The notes beneath the pieces were generated by a model. That model was not told the DNA's origin. It saw only the letters and a program-made list of their open reading frames with translations, and made no database searches. Below are positions 53,627-64,000 of a stretch of 64,000 nt of DNA, piece after piece (position 1 is the stretch's first letter; each line of letters opens with the position of its first letter). A program made the translations under genes and the position numbers. The stretch is from Pycnopodia helianthoides (taxonomy: Eukaryota > Echinodermata > Asteroidea > Forcipulatida > Asteriidae): the NCBI GenBank assembly GCA_032158295.1, contig CM063244.1:20586815-20650814 (forward strand). The letters run 5' to 3'.

Positions 53627-54541
53627 AGTTTTGGTAAAACGTTATCCTTGGACTATTTTGGCCAAAAAACGATTTGGCCAAAAATAAATTGAATATAAAC
53701 CATCTGTCTATAAATATTATTAGGTTCCTTTGTTTTGTATGGCAATAAATTGTCAGTCAAGAATAGAACTAACAGATTAAAATTCCATATGGTAATTTTT
53801 TCCAGAATTACAAAGGAAATACGAGGTTTGAATAAACACCAGTAGGGGCCTAACCGTAAGCTTTCAATTTAACTGGTACTAATAAATCCTATTGTGACGG
53901 AACAATGGCAATAAGGTTAAGCTATCTTGAATACATTAATCGAACTACAAAAGATGGAACAAAACAATTATGACAACTTTATGGAAATATTTGTTATATT
54001 GAAACTGAAGGACTTTTTGCACGAGAACCCCAAAACACAGGTCTAAAGTCTGACAATCTTTGCACCATTTCAATCTTTCTTAAGATTATTGCTTTAGAAT
54101 CAATTAAGTTTATGAAGACAGCGTCTACAGCTAACGGATCTTCAATGTGCATTCTACAAAATAAAACAATAATCAAAACCTGTTAAAATGTTGTCGAAAT
54201 GTAGTTAAATCAATGTATACAATTAAATAGAAACACACGTCCATAGCATGTTTAATATCTAAGAGTCCAACTACATCGGGTTGGTTTAACTTAAATATGT
54301 TTCCCACAACCATGTTTCGTTCCAAAAAGGTTCTTGCCCAGAATCAATTGTTGGCACTAATTTCTATACCGCCAAGGTGCATGAATGATGAATAAATAGT
54401 TATTAAAACGCAATTTTAGAGATGAACCCAAAGTGGACTTTATAGCACACCATATTGTTTTCAGAGTTTTTTAATAAACGACAATTATGCACAAAGTTTA
54501 ATCCCTCGGAATTATGGAATTTTTATGACCCATTGCGGGTC

Positions 54542-54549
54542 TATATAAA
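54542..54549 (+). promoter_or_regulatory. TATA box of SapB-like gene copy 1
   Basis: TATATAAA lies 112 nt upstream of the ATG, in a stretch strongly conserved with unit 2. Transcription probably starts about 25-35 nt downstream. Confidence 0.7.
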
Positions 54550-54653
54550 GTCTGACATTTTGACAATCTTGGCATACCCTCTGCTCATCTCGCCGAGAAG
54601 CTGAAACCTGACTTGATACAGAGCACACTGTGATAATCTACACCAGAATCAAC

Positions 54654-54720
54654 ATGAAGAGTATTGTATTTGCCATCGTGTTGATTGGCCTCGCTGTGGT
54701 GTCTGTCGTGGCTGCTGATG
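54654..54720 (+). CDS. SapB-like gene copy 1, exon 1 (signal peptide)
   Basis: 67 nt; ATG in context aacATGA; donor GATG|gtaaga. It encodes essentially only the signal peptide, a common layout for secreted defence peptides. Identical in coding sequence to copy 2. Confidence 0.85.
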
Positions 54721-57700
54721 GTAAGACTTTGTGTGTTGATTTTAAAGAATAACAAAATTTAAAAAAAATTCAGAACAATGATTTTGGAAGAAGGTTCATT
54801 CACTTTCTCGATGGTCTTTGTTTGAACAAGTTTTCTTTACAATTTTTGTTTTGAAGTTATGTTATTATTATTATGATATTACTATTCACGGCAAAAAGGC
54901 AAACCGAGCATGGTAAATGTTGGTTTCGTTATGTACATATTTCTAAACTCATCTCCATATCAGACGGAGTTATTTTGTGGGACTATTTGGTACATTTACA
55001 ACTTCTCAACAATCAAACTAGTATTAGTAAATTGAAACGTTTACAAAACTCCGCTGCTAGACTTGTCACCAGGATACGCACAAGTGAATCCATAACACAT
55101 TTTCTCCGTAGTTTGCACTGGTTGCCAATACGGGCAAGAAAAGATTTTAGAGTTTTGGTTCGCATATTAATGTGTCTGTGTTTATCTTGAAAGATTAGTT
55201 CGAGAGTAAAAACCAGCTGGAAAACTTAATTCTACCTCCATGGTTCTACCAATAAATATATTTTAACTCGATCCCGTTGTTATCAAATCATATAGTCTCA
55301 TGGTTTCCACTCCTTTCAATTTGCTGTTGTTTAGTTATCAAACAATTTACCAGAAGTTGTCAAACAGGCCGAAACAGCACAACAATTCCTACCGGGTCAC
55401 AAAATATTTGTTCAATTTGTATAATATTGGTAAATTCATCACAGCGCATACATTATGCAAAGGGACCTCACGGTGATGCGCTATGGTTTTTATTGTTATT
55501 ATTGTATAACAACTTATTTGGGCAATTATGATCGTCCAATCATTATGACTGCCAAGTCAATTCAGTAGTCATTGCAAGTAGGCCGAATATCTGCGTTTCA
55601 AGTCAATATTTTATATCTTGCATTGCGGATCTGATTTGCCAATACTTTGTAAACCTTTATTTGTCATTTGTTATTATTTTTTAATTGGGGGGGTTCTTAA
55701 ATGTTTTCTTTTTTCTGCTCATATAAGCACAAAAATGAACCGTTAAAAAATCATTTCATGCGGCGGCTGAGAAACGCGATGCTATAGATTCCTGATATTT
55801 CTAAATGCTTTGCGGGTATTATTCATGCACTACATTATAACGCCACAGTCTCTATGTCCGATTCTAAATCTTATTCATTTAAATTTTCAACTCAACTCAA
55901 CACTTATTTCCATGTTGCAAACTGTACATACAAGTAGGCCTAATTACCGAGAGGGTCAATTGAGCATACAAGGATAAACAAAGCAAACGCAACCTAACGA
56001 AACAAGAAGATAATCAAATGGCGCTGAAAGTTCTATTATACCTTTCATTTTGATAATGACCACACGGATGTTTCCGTGTAGCTTCGGTTTGATATTGACT
56101 TGAAATACGGGAACAAATGGCCTTTTCCATAGTTAAGTATGGAATTTCATTACTACCATTTGAAGTCACATTTTGTATGGCGTTAATATTTGAAGGCACA
56201 TAGCCGTTTAGTGACGTCAATGGCGCATAGTCACGTTGTGTGCCGTCGCGACCAGCGCCAACTTTAAAACGAGACAAAGTTATGTCGTTTACTCCTTCTT
56301 CATTGGGTCACACTTTAAATATCAGATCTCGTTTTCTTTCAATGTTGTAGAACCCGTGATGAGTGATTATCAGTGTCCGGCCTGCAGGACGCACCTGAAA
56401 GCATTGCTAACCGGTTCAAGTTTCAGGAAAGTGCTTACTGATTACTGCGGTACCGTTTCGAAAACGCCCGCCAGGTCTGCACGTGCTCGCGCTAGGGTGA
56501 GTACACGAGTCAAATCACAGATTGCTGTCCCATGCATGCCTCCAACCAACCAACCAACCCAAGCAGTCAAACAGCAGTTATTGCATATGACTTCCATGTT
56601 TGTTCCTTTTGCATGAGGCAGATACAATTTTCATGTAATTGTTGTTACCGCGTTGTTGACTTTCCGAAGCAACTTTTAGTTTGTTTTGTACACTATCAAG
56701 GACGTCTGGTAACGAACTATGGTGAAATATTCTCTGTAGGTGATTTTACACAAGTCCATCTTTACACGGGCAAAATATTGTGGGCTATCGGCATTAGTAT
56801 GACCTTTTCCAAAAGAATTCCGAAATAATTTTGAAGGTGAAATGTGAATGATTATTATTACTAATTTCTCAATAATTTCTCATTGGGTGGTACCTTAACA
56901 AATGTAGCCCCCAAAATATAGCCCAGCCCTGTACCTACATGTCGGGTCTTAGTGTAGCCCCAACCCTGTATACCTAAACGTAACTAGGAACCTAAATCTA
57001 TCCCCGAACACTTTACCAAACTAGTATTTCGGGACCTTACTGTTGCCCCAACCGTGTATCTAAATGTGGCTCGGGACTTAAATGTAGCCCCAAACTTTGT
57101 ACCAAACCCCGTGGCCCTTACAGACCGAAAGGCTTTCATTCAAATTTAATATAATAACTATGCAATGATGGTTCTTGATATTTCGTTTATTTGTTTATTT
57201 GTTTGTTTAGTGTTTCCATCTTGCCAAGTCTAGCAAAGTTCAGGAAATGATCAATCCGAGCCTCGTGTTGAACATATGCAAGGTATATTGAAGTTTTTAA
57301 CTTTTATTTGAACAAATAATAATGGATATGTGTGATATCACAATACTTAAAGGCCCTGCACACTATTGGTAAGATCGAAAAACACAAATGTTCACAGATT
57401 CACACATAACTTACATGATTTAAAGTAAGTAATGGTAGAAAGGGGTCCTTAAAATATTTCTGCCTAACATGCTATCGTTTCTGAGGAATGAGTAAAGCAA
57501 TAGTTTTATCAAGCGTGATAAAAACTCGATGTTTGAAAAACAGAAAACACATAAGGTCTCTTTTCACTATTTTCTCGTGACCTCGTAACCAATTGAACTC
57601 CAACTTTCACATGTTTGTTTGTTCGTGCATATGTTAAATCACACAAAATGTGGACACTGATTTTGAGCTGTTACCAAAAGTGTACAATACCTTTACAGGA

Positions 57701-58082
57701 CTTCGAATTGTAAATCTTCTAAATATATGCCACAAAAATAATTTAACATAATTTGTTTTTCTAAATGAATTGTCGGACACAATAGGTCGGACATGACAAT
57801 TAGTTCGATGGTCATCGACACGACATGTCGGACATTGTTGTTAAAGACACGTTTGGTCCCTTTTTTCATTGTTTATGAATGATGTTTCTTTTGCAAACAT
57901 TGATTTTTGATACATGTTTCTTTCTTTGCAACTGTAATTTTTCCTTTGTTATGCGGAAATTCGTCATTTCTCGTTTGATTGCTAAAAATTTGTTTGAACG
58001 ATTCAAAAATTCTGTGTCAAGTTAACATTTGATTTATTTTACTCCATTTTCTTGTTTATTACAGTCTGGCGGCCGGTGTTAA
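54654..58082 (+). CDS. secreted cationic saposin-B/NK-lysin-like peptide, copy 1 (whole gene)
   Basis: Four exons (54654-54720, 56351-56496, 57211-57282, 58065-58082) join to 303 nt, 100 codons plus TAA. Residues 1-21 or 22 form a signal peptide (MKSIVFAIVLIGLAVVSVVA). The mature part has six Cys at 31, 34, 55, 72, 94 and 100. The C-x2-C start, the closing NPSLVLNICKSGGRC block and a 70-residue span fit the SapB fold (expected pairs 1-6, 2-5, 3-4). Spacing 2-3 is short (20) and loop 3-4 is long (16) and Arg-rich (SARARARC). About 13 Lys/Arg against 4 Asp/Glu make it strongly cationic. SapB peptides bind and often perturb lipid membranes; NK-lysin and granulysin are antimicrobial. A role in innate defence or digestion is inference. 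The fold was called by cysteine pattern only. Confidence 0.7.
54955..55190 (+). mobile_element. CR1/L2-type LINE reverse-transcriptase fragment, in intron 1 of copy 1
   Basis: The frame reads SKLKRLQNSAARLVTRIRTS and ITHFLRSLHWLPIRAR, the C-terminal RT/thumb signature of CR1-like non-LTR elements. No catalytic domain remains. Present in both duplication units. Confidence 0.85.
56351..56496 (+). CDS. SapB-like gene copy 1, exon 2
   Basis: 146 nt, codons 23-71, acceptor tgttgtag|AACC, donor CTAGG|gtgagt. Encodes Cys 1-3 (YQCPACRTHLKALLTGSSF and DYCGT) and the basic loop. Confidence 0.85.
57211..57282 (+). CDS. SapB-like gene copy 1, exon 3
   Basis: 72 nt, codons 72-95, acceptor gtttgtttag|TGT, donor CAAG|gtatat. 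Encodes CFHLAKSSKVQEMINPSLVL and Cys 5. Confidence 0.75.
57347..57695. mobile_element. TTAA-flanked MITE, family M2, copy B (intron 3 of SapB gene)
   Basis: About 349 bp from TTAAAGGCCCTGCACACTAT. The right end has decayed (TTAC instead of TTAA). Confidence 0.75.
58065..58082 (+). CDS. SapB-like gene copy 1, exon 4 (last five codons and stop)
   Basis: 18 coding nt after acceptor tattacag|TCT, encoding SGGRC then TAA. The sixth Cys at the last position fits the SapB C-x5-C ending. The 3' UTR end is not seen. Confidence 0.65.
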   Translation, partial: SGGRC

Positions 58083-58244
58083 AAATAGGGTGAGTGTTTG
58101 GGCCGTGTTAGTTGTTGCTCGGCAACAAAATCTTAACTTACACTCCTTGTTTTCAAAAATCAAAAAGCATGGTCTTTAATTTTGTTTATGTTAGTCACCC
58201 CAACTTTGCAGAGAACACCTGTGTTATAGCATTGTGTGTCGGTG

Positions 58245-58496
58245 TTATTGTCGTTGTCTTATTGTCGTTGCCTTTTTGTCGTTGTCTTATTGTCGTTGTC
58301 GTACTGTCGTTGTCGTGTTGTCGTTGTCGTTGCCACCGCTGCTGCTATTTTTTGCGTTGTGATAAATTGCTTAAATGCCTTAATAGGTATGTATGTGGCA
58401 TATTAATTATTATTACTTATTTTTTTCGTGTGGGTTTTGTTGTTTTTGTTGTTGCTGTTGTTGTTTTAGCTTTTTGTTTGCTTGTTTGGATGTTAG

Positions 58497-58549
<53 letters not shown>

Positions 58550-58564
58550 TTGTTGTTGTTGTGG

Positions 58565-58607
<43 letters not shown>

Positions 58608-58612
58608 ATAGC
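58245..58612 (+). repeat. GTT/GTC trinucleotide microsatellite
   Basis: An interrupted gtcgttgtc part (58245-58335) followed by long (gtt)n runs at 58494-58612. It generates long Val/Leu/Cys open frames that are not genes. Confidence 0.95.
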
Positions 58613-60351
58613 TGTTGTTTTAGCTGTGTATATGTATATTTTATAAATTATTATTCAGTTACTTTGTTTTATATTAGCCTGTAACCACGGATAGAAAAGT
58701 TGCTAACAACCGCGACTCCCCCCCCCCGCCCCCTCAAAATCTAAGACACCTTTAAACCTGATTTCACTTTGTTCTTATTGACTTTTAACAGATCCTGATA
58801 CTGTCAGCAACGACCGAACATTAAATGTCGACAATAGGCCTGCGATATGACGAAGAACTCGATTTATTTATGGTGGAGGGTTAAATTGACTTAATCAAAC
58901 CTAAAGGTATTACACAGGATTGGTACAACTGGCAAAATAGTGGCTGACAGTGTTCATGTTTTGTGCGATCAACCATATTAGACCATATAAATAAAATTTC
59001 AAAACCTGTGGAAATTTGGGCTTTATCCGTTGTGTGAGTCAGGAGAAAATAGTGAAAAACCACGAACAACTTTCAGCATGCAAACACATTGTCCCTAATT
59101 TTGGATGTTACAACCGAAATCAGCTGTTGCATTTTTCAAAGTTTTCAGATACAGTTTTCTCGAATAATGAGTACATTTCAGAGATAAATGTTTCACAGAA
59201 AAAATGGTTCTAGTATGATCTTAATAATCAGTAAGCTTTACAAACTAAAACTAAACATCTTCGTCTCTCATGTTCTTATTAGCCCGCAATAAAATAAGTT
59301 TTTTTTCTTGCAAAGAAACTTAAGATATCATGGTTTAAATCAAATAATTATGTCAAATTAAAAACGACTAAATCGTATTGAAATATTACACTAAAGATTT
59401 TATGTTAGTTTTCGATTTGTATTTTCCAATTGCAAAAGAGCAAACAAATATTCTAGTCAAACGGTTGTTTGCCACTGCATTGTCATTAATACAAATCGAT
59501 AACGAAGATTTTGTCTTAAACTTCAGATGGAACTTGAAAAGTTCCAAACAGTGAGAAAAGCTAATCGAAGCAAGTATTAAGTAACCTTTGTGATATCAAT
59601 AATCGCATTATACCAATTATCTTATTTAAGTACATTGTATATGTAACAGAATTGCTACAGTTCCAATTACTTATTCAGTGCATTGTCCTTCTGTTCATGC
59701 ATATATTTTGCTTTTTAGCCTTGGATCCTTCAAAGTTCTTTAAATTCGGAGTAAGAAGTTTTTGAGTTCGAAATAAACAATGAGCAAAGAGATTACAAAT
59801 TTACTTTTTATGAATTCTTTTATTAAAAAAGTCAGTCGTATGGGAAAGCACAATGTTACGTGCTGAAAAGCGACACGGAGTCTAAATGGGTTCAACTGTC
59901 GCAGAATCCGAGGTAAAATCCCATGTATATATTTTTTGTATTGAATGAAGTCTTCCAAGACACGAATTATCTTCATCAGAAATAACTACAATTTTTAGAT
60001 TTACAGAGCAACTCCCCTCTAGACCATCAGCCACAAATTCAAACTCGTTGTAATCTTCAAACCTATATATACACCTTGGACTAACAGATTCGTTGCCGTC
60101 TGTATTACGATCGGTACCCGTTTGAAACTGTCCAATAAAGTTGCAAGTTATAGAGCTGAGGATACAAATGAAGTGAATCTAGGATCGGGACAGGAACGGC
60201 AACAACAATGCATCTGAATCGGTCTCTACACGAGGCTACAATCCTTAAAAGCTAAACAGTGGTAGCAATCCATGTTGCCCGTGTACGCTTTCTTCTTGTG
60301 TTTCTCGTCCACGAAGCATACAATATTACACTGCACACTTATAACATTTTC
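58613..60351. other. non-coding spacer after SapB-like copy 1
   Basis: Contains the M5 MITE copy, a C run near 58720 and AT-rich unique DNA. I see no exon; it probably includes the 3' UTR of copy 1 if exon 4 is long. Confidence 0.4.
58905..59225. mobile_element. MITE, family M5, copy B
   Basis: Shares tggtacaactggcaaaatag, tttcagcatgcaaacacatt and agcagctgttgca-type text with 47140-47515 in reverse. One end decayed. Confidence 0.65.
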
Positions 60352-60534
60352 AGCTTGAGACCATGACGTCTTTCTCTTTTAACAATTTTCGGATGTTGGT
60401 AGGCCTATGTTTTTATCAATACAGTATTTGTACCGAAGGCCTCCATGGAAAGTGCTGGGCGCTGATCGATTCTTACCCTCATTCAAAATAACGTTACAAA
60501 CAAAACAATAAAGCGCCCTTTCGGCTGACTAATG

Positions 60535-61507
60535 TTAAAGGGACACACCGGCCTCGTTGTGCTATATGGGCCACAAAATAGACTAAAACATGATTCCAAA
60601 GGTCTCCCTGGAATGGAGAAAAATGGTTCATAAAAAAAAACATCAAATTTTGCCGTTTTCGAGCATTTTTTCAAAAAATGAAGGTCACGTGATCTTCAGA
60701 GTTAGTTTTACTTCCAGCCGTATAAAAGTAAATTACTGAACCAAATTTAAGGTTTTTTGTACAATTATTCATGAGTGTTTGACAAAAAAGACTACGCATT
60801 CAGTTTATGGAAACAAGCTGTATATAGAGGCCTTATGATGAAAAATTGAACGTAAGGTTCGCATTCAGAGAGTCCGTGCAACGACGCATCAGCTAGGTCG
60901 GGAGCTAGTGGGTAAACCTTGGGGGCATGTCCCGTACAGCCGGTGCCGTGTCTCATGGGGCCAGAGAGACAAACCACGGGGGCATGAACTCGGAGCCTGT
61001 GGAGGGGTGGCCAGGGATCCAGACCATTAATTACGTTTTGTTTTACCAGGGTTTTAGTCTGTAGCCCTAGCTATTATTTCTTAACTATTGTCACGTTACG
61101 TGATGCCTGCACTACCCTCAAGGCGGGACGACGACGAATAGCTGCACGAAGTCCACATAATACAAGTTAGTGTGGATCGAACTACACTGACGTGTGTTTA
61201 TGTCGGTTTTTAATTACACGGGAATTTGTACTTGATGGATATGAAGACTGGATCCTCATACCTCGCCATTGTTACAATTAATACTTAAACAGACCACCAG
61301 TCTACTTACAACAATGTCACGTAAACTTGACAGTTGCAACGGCTGGAAAAGCGTATACGCTGACCGTTGACCGCGTTTTCGTTTTTTCACATTTTTCGTT
61401 AAATACGTGACATTTTGATGATTCTTTTAACAACAACCATCTAAACATTATTGTCTGTGATTCCACATCACTAAATTAGGTAAACAGAAAGCCGGTATGT
61501 CCCTTAA
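60535..61507. mobile_element. TTAA-flanked element, family M6
   Basis: 973 bp. Ends TTAAAGGGACACACCGGC and the near-complement (gccggtatgtcccTTAA) are inverted repeats. Minor ORFs inside have no transposase signature, so it is non-autonomous. It occupies the same ancestral TTAA as the M3 element in unit 1. Confidence 0.85.
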
Positions 61508-62035
61508 ATTAAAGTTTTGGCAAAACGTTATCCTTGGACTATTTGCCCCAAAACCTTTTCATGTACTTTATCTGGTAATGTTTTATTCACTTTTTGTAAT
61601 CGATTGTTTAAAAAATAAATTACAATAATACCTTAAACCATCTGTCTATAAATATTATTGTGTTCCTTTGTTTTTTTACGGCAATAAATTGTCAGAATTA
61701 CAAAGGAAATACGAGGTTTGAATAAATACCAGTAACCATAAGTTTTCAATTTAACCGTTTTTAATAGATCCTAACGGAAAAACATCAATAAGGTTGAGCT
61801 ATCTTGAATACATTAATCGAACTACAAAAGATGGAACAAAACAATTATGACAACTTTATGTAAATATTTGGTTTATTGGTGCATGAATGACGTCTTTTGA
61901 TGAATAAATAGTTAGGCCTATTAAAACGCAATTTCAAAGTGGACTTTAAAACCATATTGTTTTTTAGAGTTTGTTAATTAAGGACAATTATGCAAACAAA
62001 ATTGATCATGGAATTTTTATGACCCATTGCGGGTC

Positions 62036-62043
62036 TATATAAA
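62036..62043 (+). promoter_or_regulatory. TATA box of SapB-like gene copy 2
   Basis: The same TATATAAA at the same distance from the ATG of copy 2. The 5' UTR after it is almost unchanged between copies. Confidence 0.7.
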
Positions 62044-62147
62044 GTCTGACATTTTGACAACCTAGGCATATCCTCTGCTCATCTCGCCGAGAAGCTGAAA
62101 CCTGACTTGATACAGAGCACACTGTGATAATCTACACCAGAATCAAC

Positions 62148-64000
62148 ATGAAGAGTATTGTATTTGCCATCGTGTTGATTGGCCTCGCTGTGGTGTCTGT
62201 CGTGGCTGCTGATGGTAAGACTTTGTGTGTTGATTTTAAAGAATAAAACAATTTTTTTAAAATTCAGAACAATGATTTTGGAAGAAGGTTCATTCACTTT
62301 CTCGATGGTCTTTGTTTGAACAAGTTTTCTTTACAATTTTTGTTTTGAAGTTATGTTATTATTGTTATGATATAACTATTCACGGCAAAAAGGCAAACCG
62401 AGCATGGTGAATGTTGGTTTCGTTATGTACATATTTCTAAACTCATCTCCATATCAGACGGAGTTATTTTGTGGGATTATTTGGTACATTTACAACTTCT
62501 CAACAATCAAACTAGTACTAGTAAATTGAAACGTTTACAAAACTCCGCTGCTAGACTTGTCACCAGGATACGCACAAGTGAATCCATAACACATTTTCTC
62601 CGTAGTTTGCACTGGTTGCCAATACGGGCAAGAATAGATTTTAGAGTTTTGGTTCGCATATGAATGTGTCTGTGTTTATCTTGAAAGATTAGTTCGAGAG
62701 TAAAAACCAGCTGGAAAACTTAATTCTACCTCCATGGTTCTACCAATAAATATATTTTAACTCGATCCCGTTGTTATCAAATCGTATAGTCTCATGGTTT
62801 CCACTCCTTTCAATTTGCTGTTGTTTAGTTATCAAACAATTTACCAGAAGTTGTCAAACAGGCCGAAACAGCACAACAATTCCTACCGGGTCACAAAATA
62901 TTTGTTCAATTTGTATAATATTGGTAAATTCATCACAGCGCATATATTATGCAAAGGGACCTCACGGTGATATGCACTATTGTTTTTATTGTTATTATTG
63001 TATAACAACTTATTTGGGCAATTATGATCGTCCAATCATTATGACTGCCAAGTCAATTCAGTAGTCATTGCAAGTAGGCCGAATATCTGCGTTTCAAGTC
63101 AATATTTTATATCTTGCATTGCGGATCTGATTTGCCAATACTTTGTAAACTTTTATTTGTCATTTGTTATTATTTTTTAATTGGGGGGGGGGTTCTTAAA
63201 TGTTTTCTTTTTTCTATTCATATAAGCACAAAAATGAACCGTTAAAAAATCATTTCATGCGGCGGCTGAGAAACGCGATGCTAGATTCCTGATATTTCTA
63301 AATGCTTTGCGGGTATTATTCATGCACTACATTACAACGCCACAGTCTCTATGTCCGATTCTAAATCTTATTCATTTAAATTCAACTCAACTCAACACTT
63401 ATTTCCATGTTGCAAACTGTACATACAAGTAGGCCTAATTACCGAGAGGGTCAATTGAGCAAATATATACAAGGATAAACAAAGCAAACGCAACCTAACG
63501 AAACAAGAAGATAATCAAATGGCGCTGAAAGTTCTAGTAATATACCTTTCATTTTGATAATGACCACACGGATGTTTCCGTGTAGCTTCGGTTTGATATT
63601 GACTTGAAATACGGGAACAAATGGCCTTTTCCATAGTTAAGTATGGAATTTCATTACTACTATTTGAAGTCACATTTTGTATGGCGTTAATATTTGAAGG
63701 CACATAGCCGTTTAGTGACGTCAACGGCGCATAGTCACGTTGTGTGCCGTCGCGACCAGCGCCAACTTTAAAACGAGACAAAGTTATGTCGTTTACTCCT
63801 TCTTCATTGGGTTACACTTTAAATATCAGATCTCGTTTTCTTTCAATGTTGTAGAACCCGTGATGGGTGATTATCTGTGTCCGGCCTGCAAGACGCACCT
63901 GAAAGCATTGCTAACCGGTTCAAGTTTCAGGAAACTGCTTACTGATTACTGCGGTACCGTTTCGAAAACGCCCGCCAGGTCTGCACGTGCTCGCGCTAGG
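62148..64000 (+). CDS. secreted cationic saposin-B/NK-lysin-like peptide, copy 2 (5' part)
   Basis: Exon 1 is 62148-62214 and exon 2 is 63855-64000; the window ends exactly at the expected exon 2 end. The 71 visible codons match copy 1 except S27G, Q30L, R35K and V50L. All three visible Cys and the basic loop are kept, so the copy looks functional so far. Exons 3 and 4 lie outside. Confidence 0.75.
62455..62665 (+). mobile_element. CR1/L2-type LINE reverse-transcriptase fragment, in intron 1 of copy 2
   Basis: Paralogous to 54955-55190 with a few substitutions (I to T, K to I). Shared position shows the insertion came before the segmental duplication. Confidence 0.85.

Larger units (their letters stand above)
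53052..60351 (+). repeat. segmental tandem duplication, unit 1
   Basis: Sequence from about 53052 (agcttgagaccatg) matches from about 60352 onward, interrupted by different insertions. ATG to ATG distance is 7494 bp. The unit includes the promoter, the SapB-like gene and a LINE fragment in intron 1. About 380 bp (53990-54365) are absent from unit 2. Confidence 0.85.
60352..64000 (+). repeat. segmental tandem duplication, unit 2 (cut by window edge)
   Basis: Matches 53052-56496 apart from indels and insertions, with a few percent divergence in introns by eye. Runs off the window. Confidence 0.85.

Noticed and set aside
56014..56277. Antisense open frame in intron 1 of the SapB gene, kept in both units (also 63515-63781)
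   Set aside because: Retention is explained by the recent duplication; it has no recognisable domain and the copies differ by an in-frame insertion at low divergence. Not strong enough for a gene.
58112..58684. 190-codon open frame with long Leu/Val/Cys runs
   Set aside because: Produced by the GTT microsatellite; all frames of the repeat are open.

Overview
The window is animal nuclear DNA: AT-rich, with short exons in long introns, GT-AG splice sites, tRNA-derived SINEs and dense TTAA-flanked foldback MITEs. The repeat families and the Ngaro/DIRS-type tyrosine-recombinase retrotransposon point to an echinoderm, and the repeats look most like a sea star. That assignment is inference; no rRNA or mitochondrial marker is present.

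Layout. (1) 1-3673, minus strand: a nearly intact tyrosine-recombinase retrotransposon (basic leader ORF, zinc-knuckle gag, RT-RNase H, recombinase). It is cut by the left edge and carries one frameshift in the recombinase. (2) 6337-50185, minus strand: one large gene. I assembled it as 37 coding exons from splice signals. All phases join and the total is 5514 nt (1837 aa plus stop). An N-terminal WD40/beta-propeller region (about residues 157-840) is followed by a long, charged, low-complexity tail ending in a short basic coiled-coil-like stretch and a duplicated exon motif. It resembles the cilia/sperm-associated WDR97/WDR87 type. Its introns hold SINEs, MITEs, two minisatellites, a nested-duplicated 28-bp array and decayed copies of its own exons. 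(3) 50186-53051: intergenic. (4) 53052-64000, plus strand: a segmental tandem duplication (period about 7.5 kb) carrying two copies of a small four-exon gene. Copy 1 is complete (100 aa) and copy 2 is cut exactly at the end of exon 2 by the window edge. It encodes a signal peptide plus a cationic six-cysteine domain whose spacing fits a saposin-B/NK-lysin-like fold.

The two host genes are divergent neighbours with no evident functional link. The most interesting points are the duplicated SapB-like peptide genes (the only four differences in shared coding sequence are all amino-acid changing), insertion of two unrelated TTAA elements at the same ancestral site in the two duplicates, a repeat whose two copies differ by G:U-compatible changes in predicted minus-strand hairpins, and several places where mobile DNA abuts or contributes splice sites of the WD40 gene.
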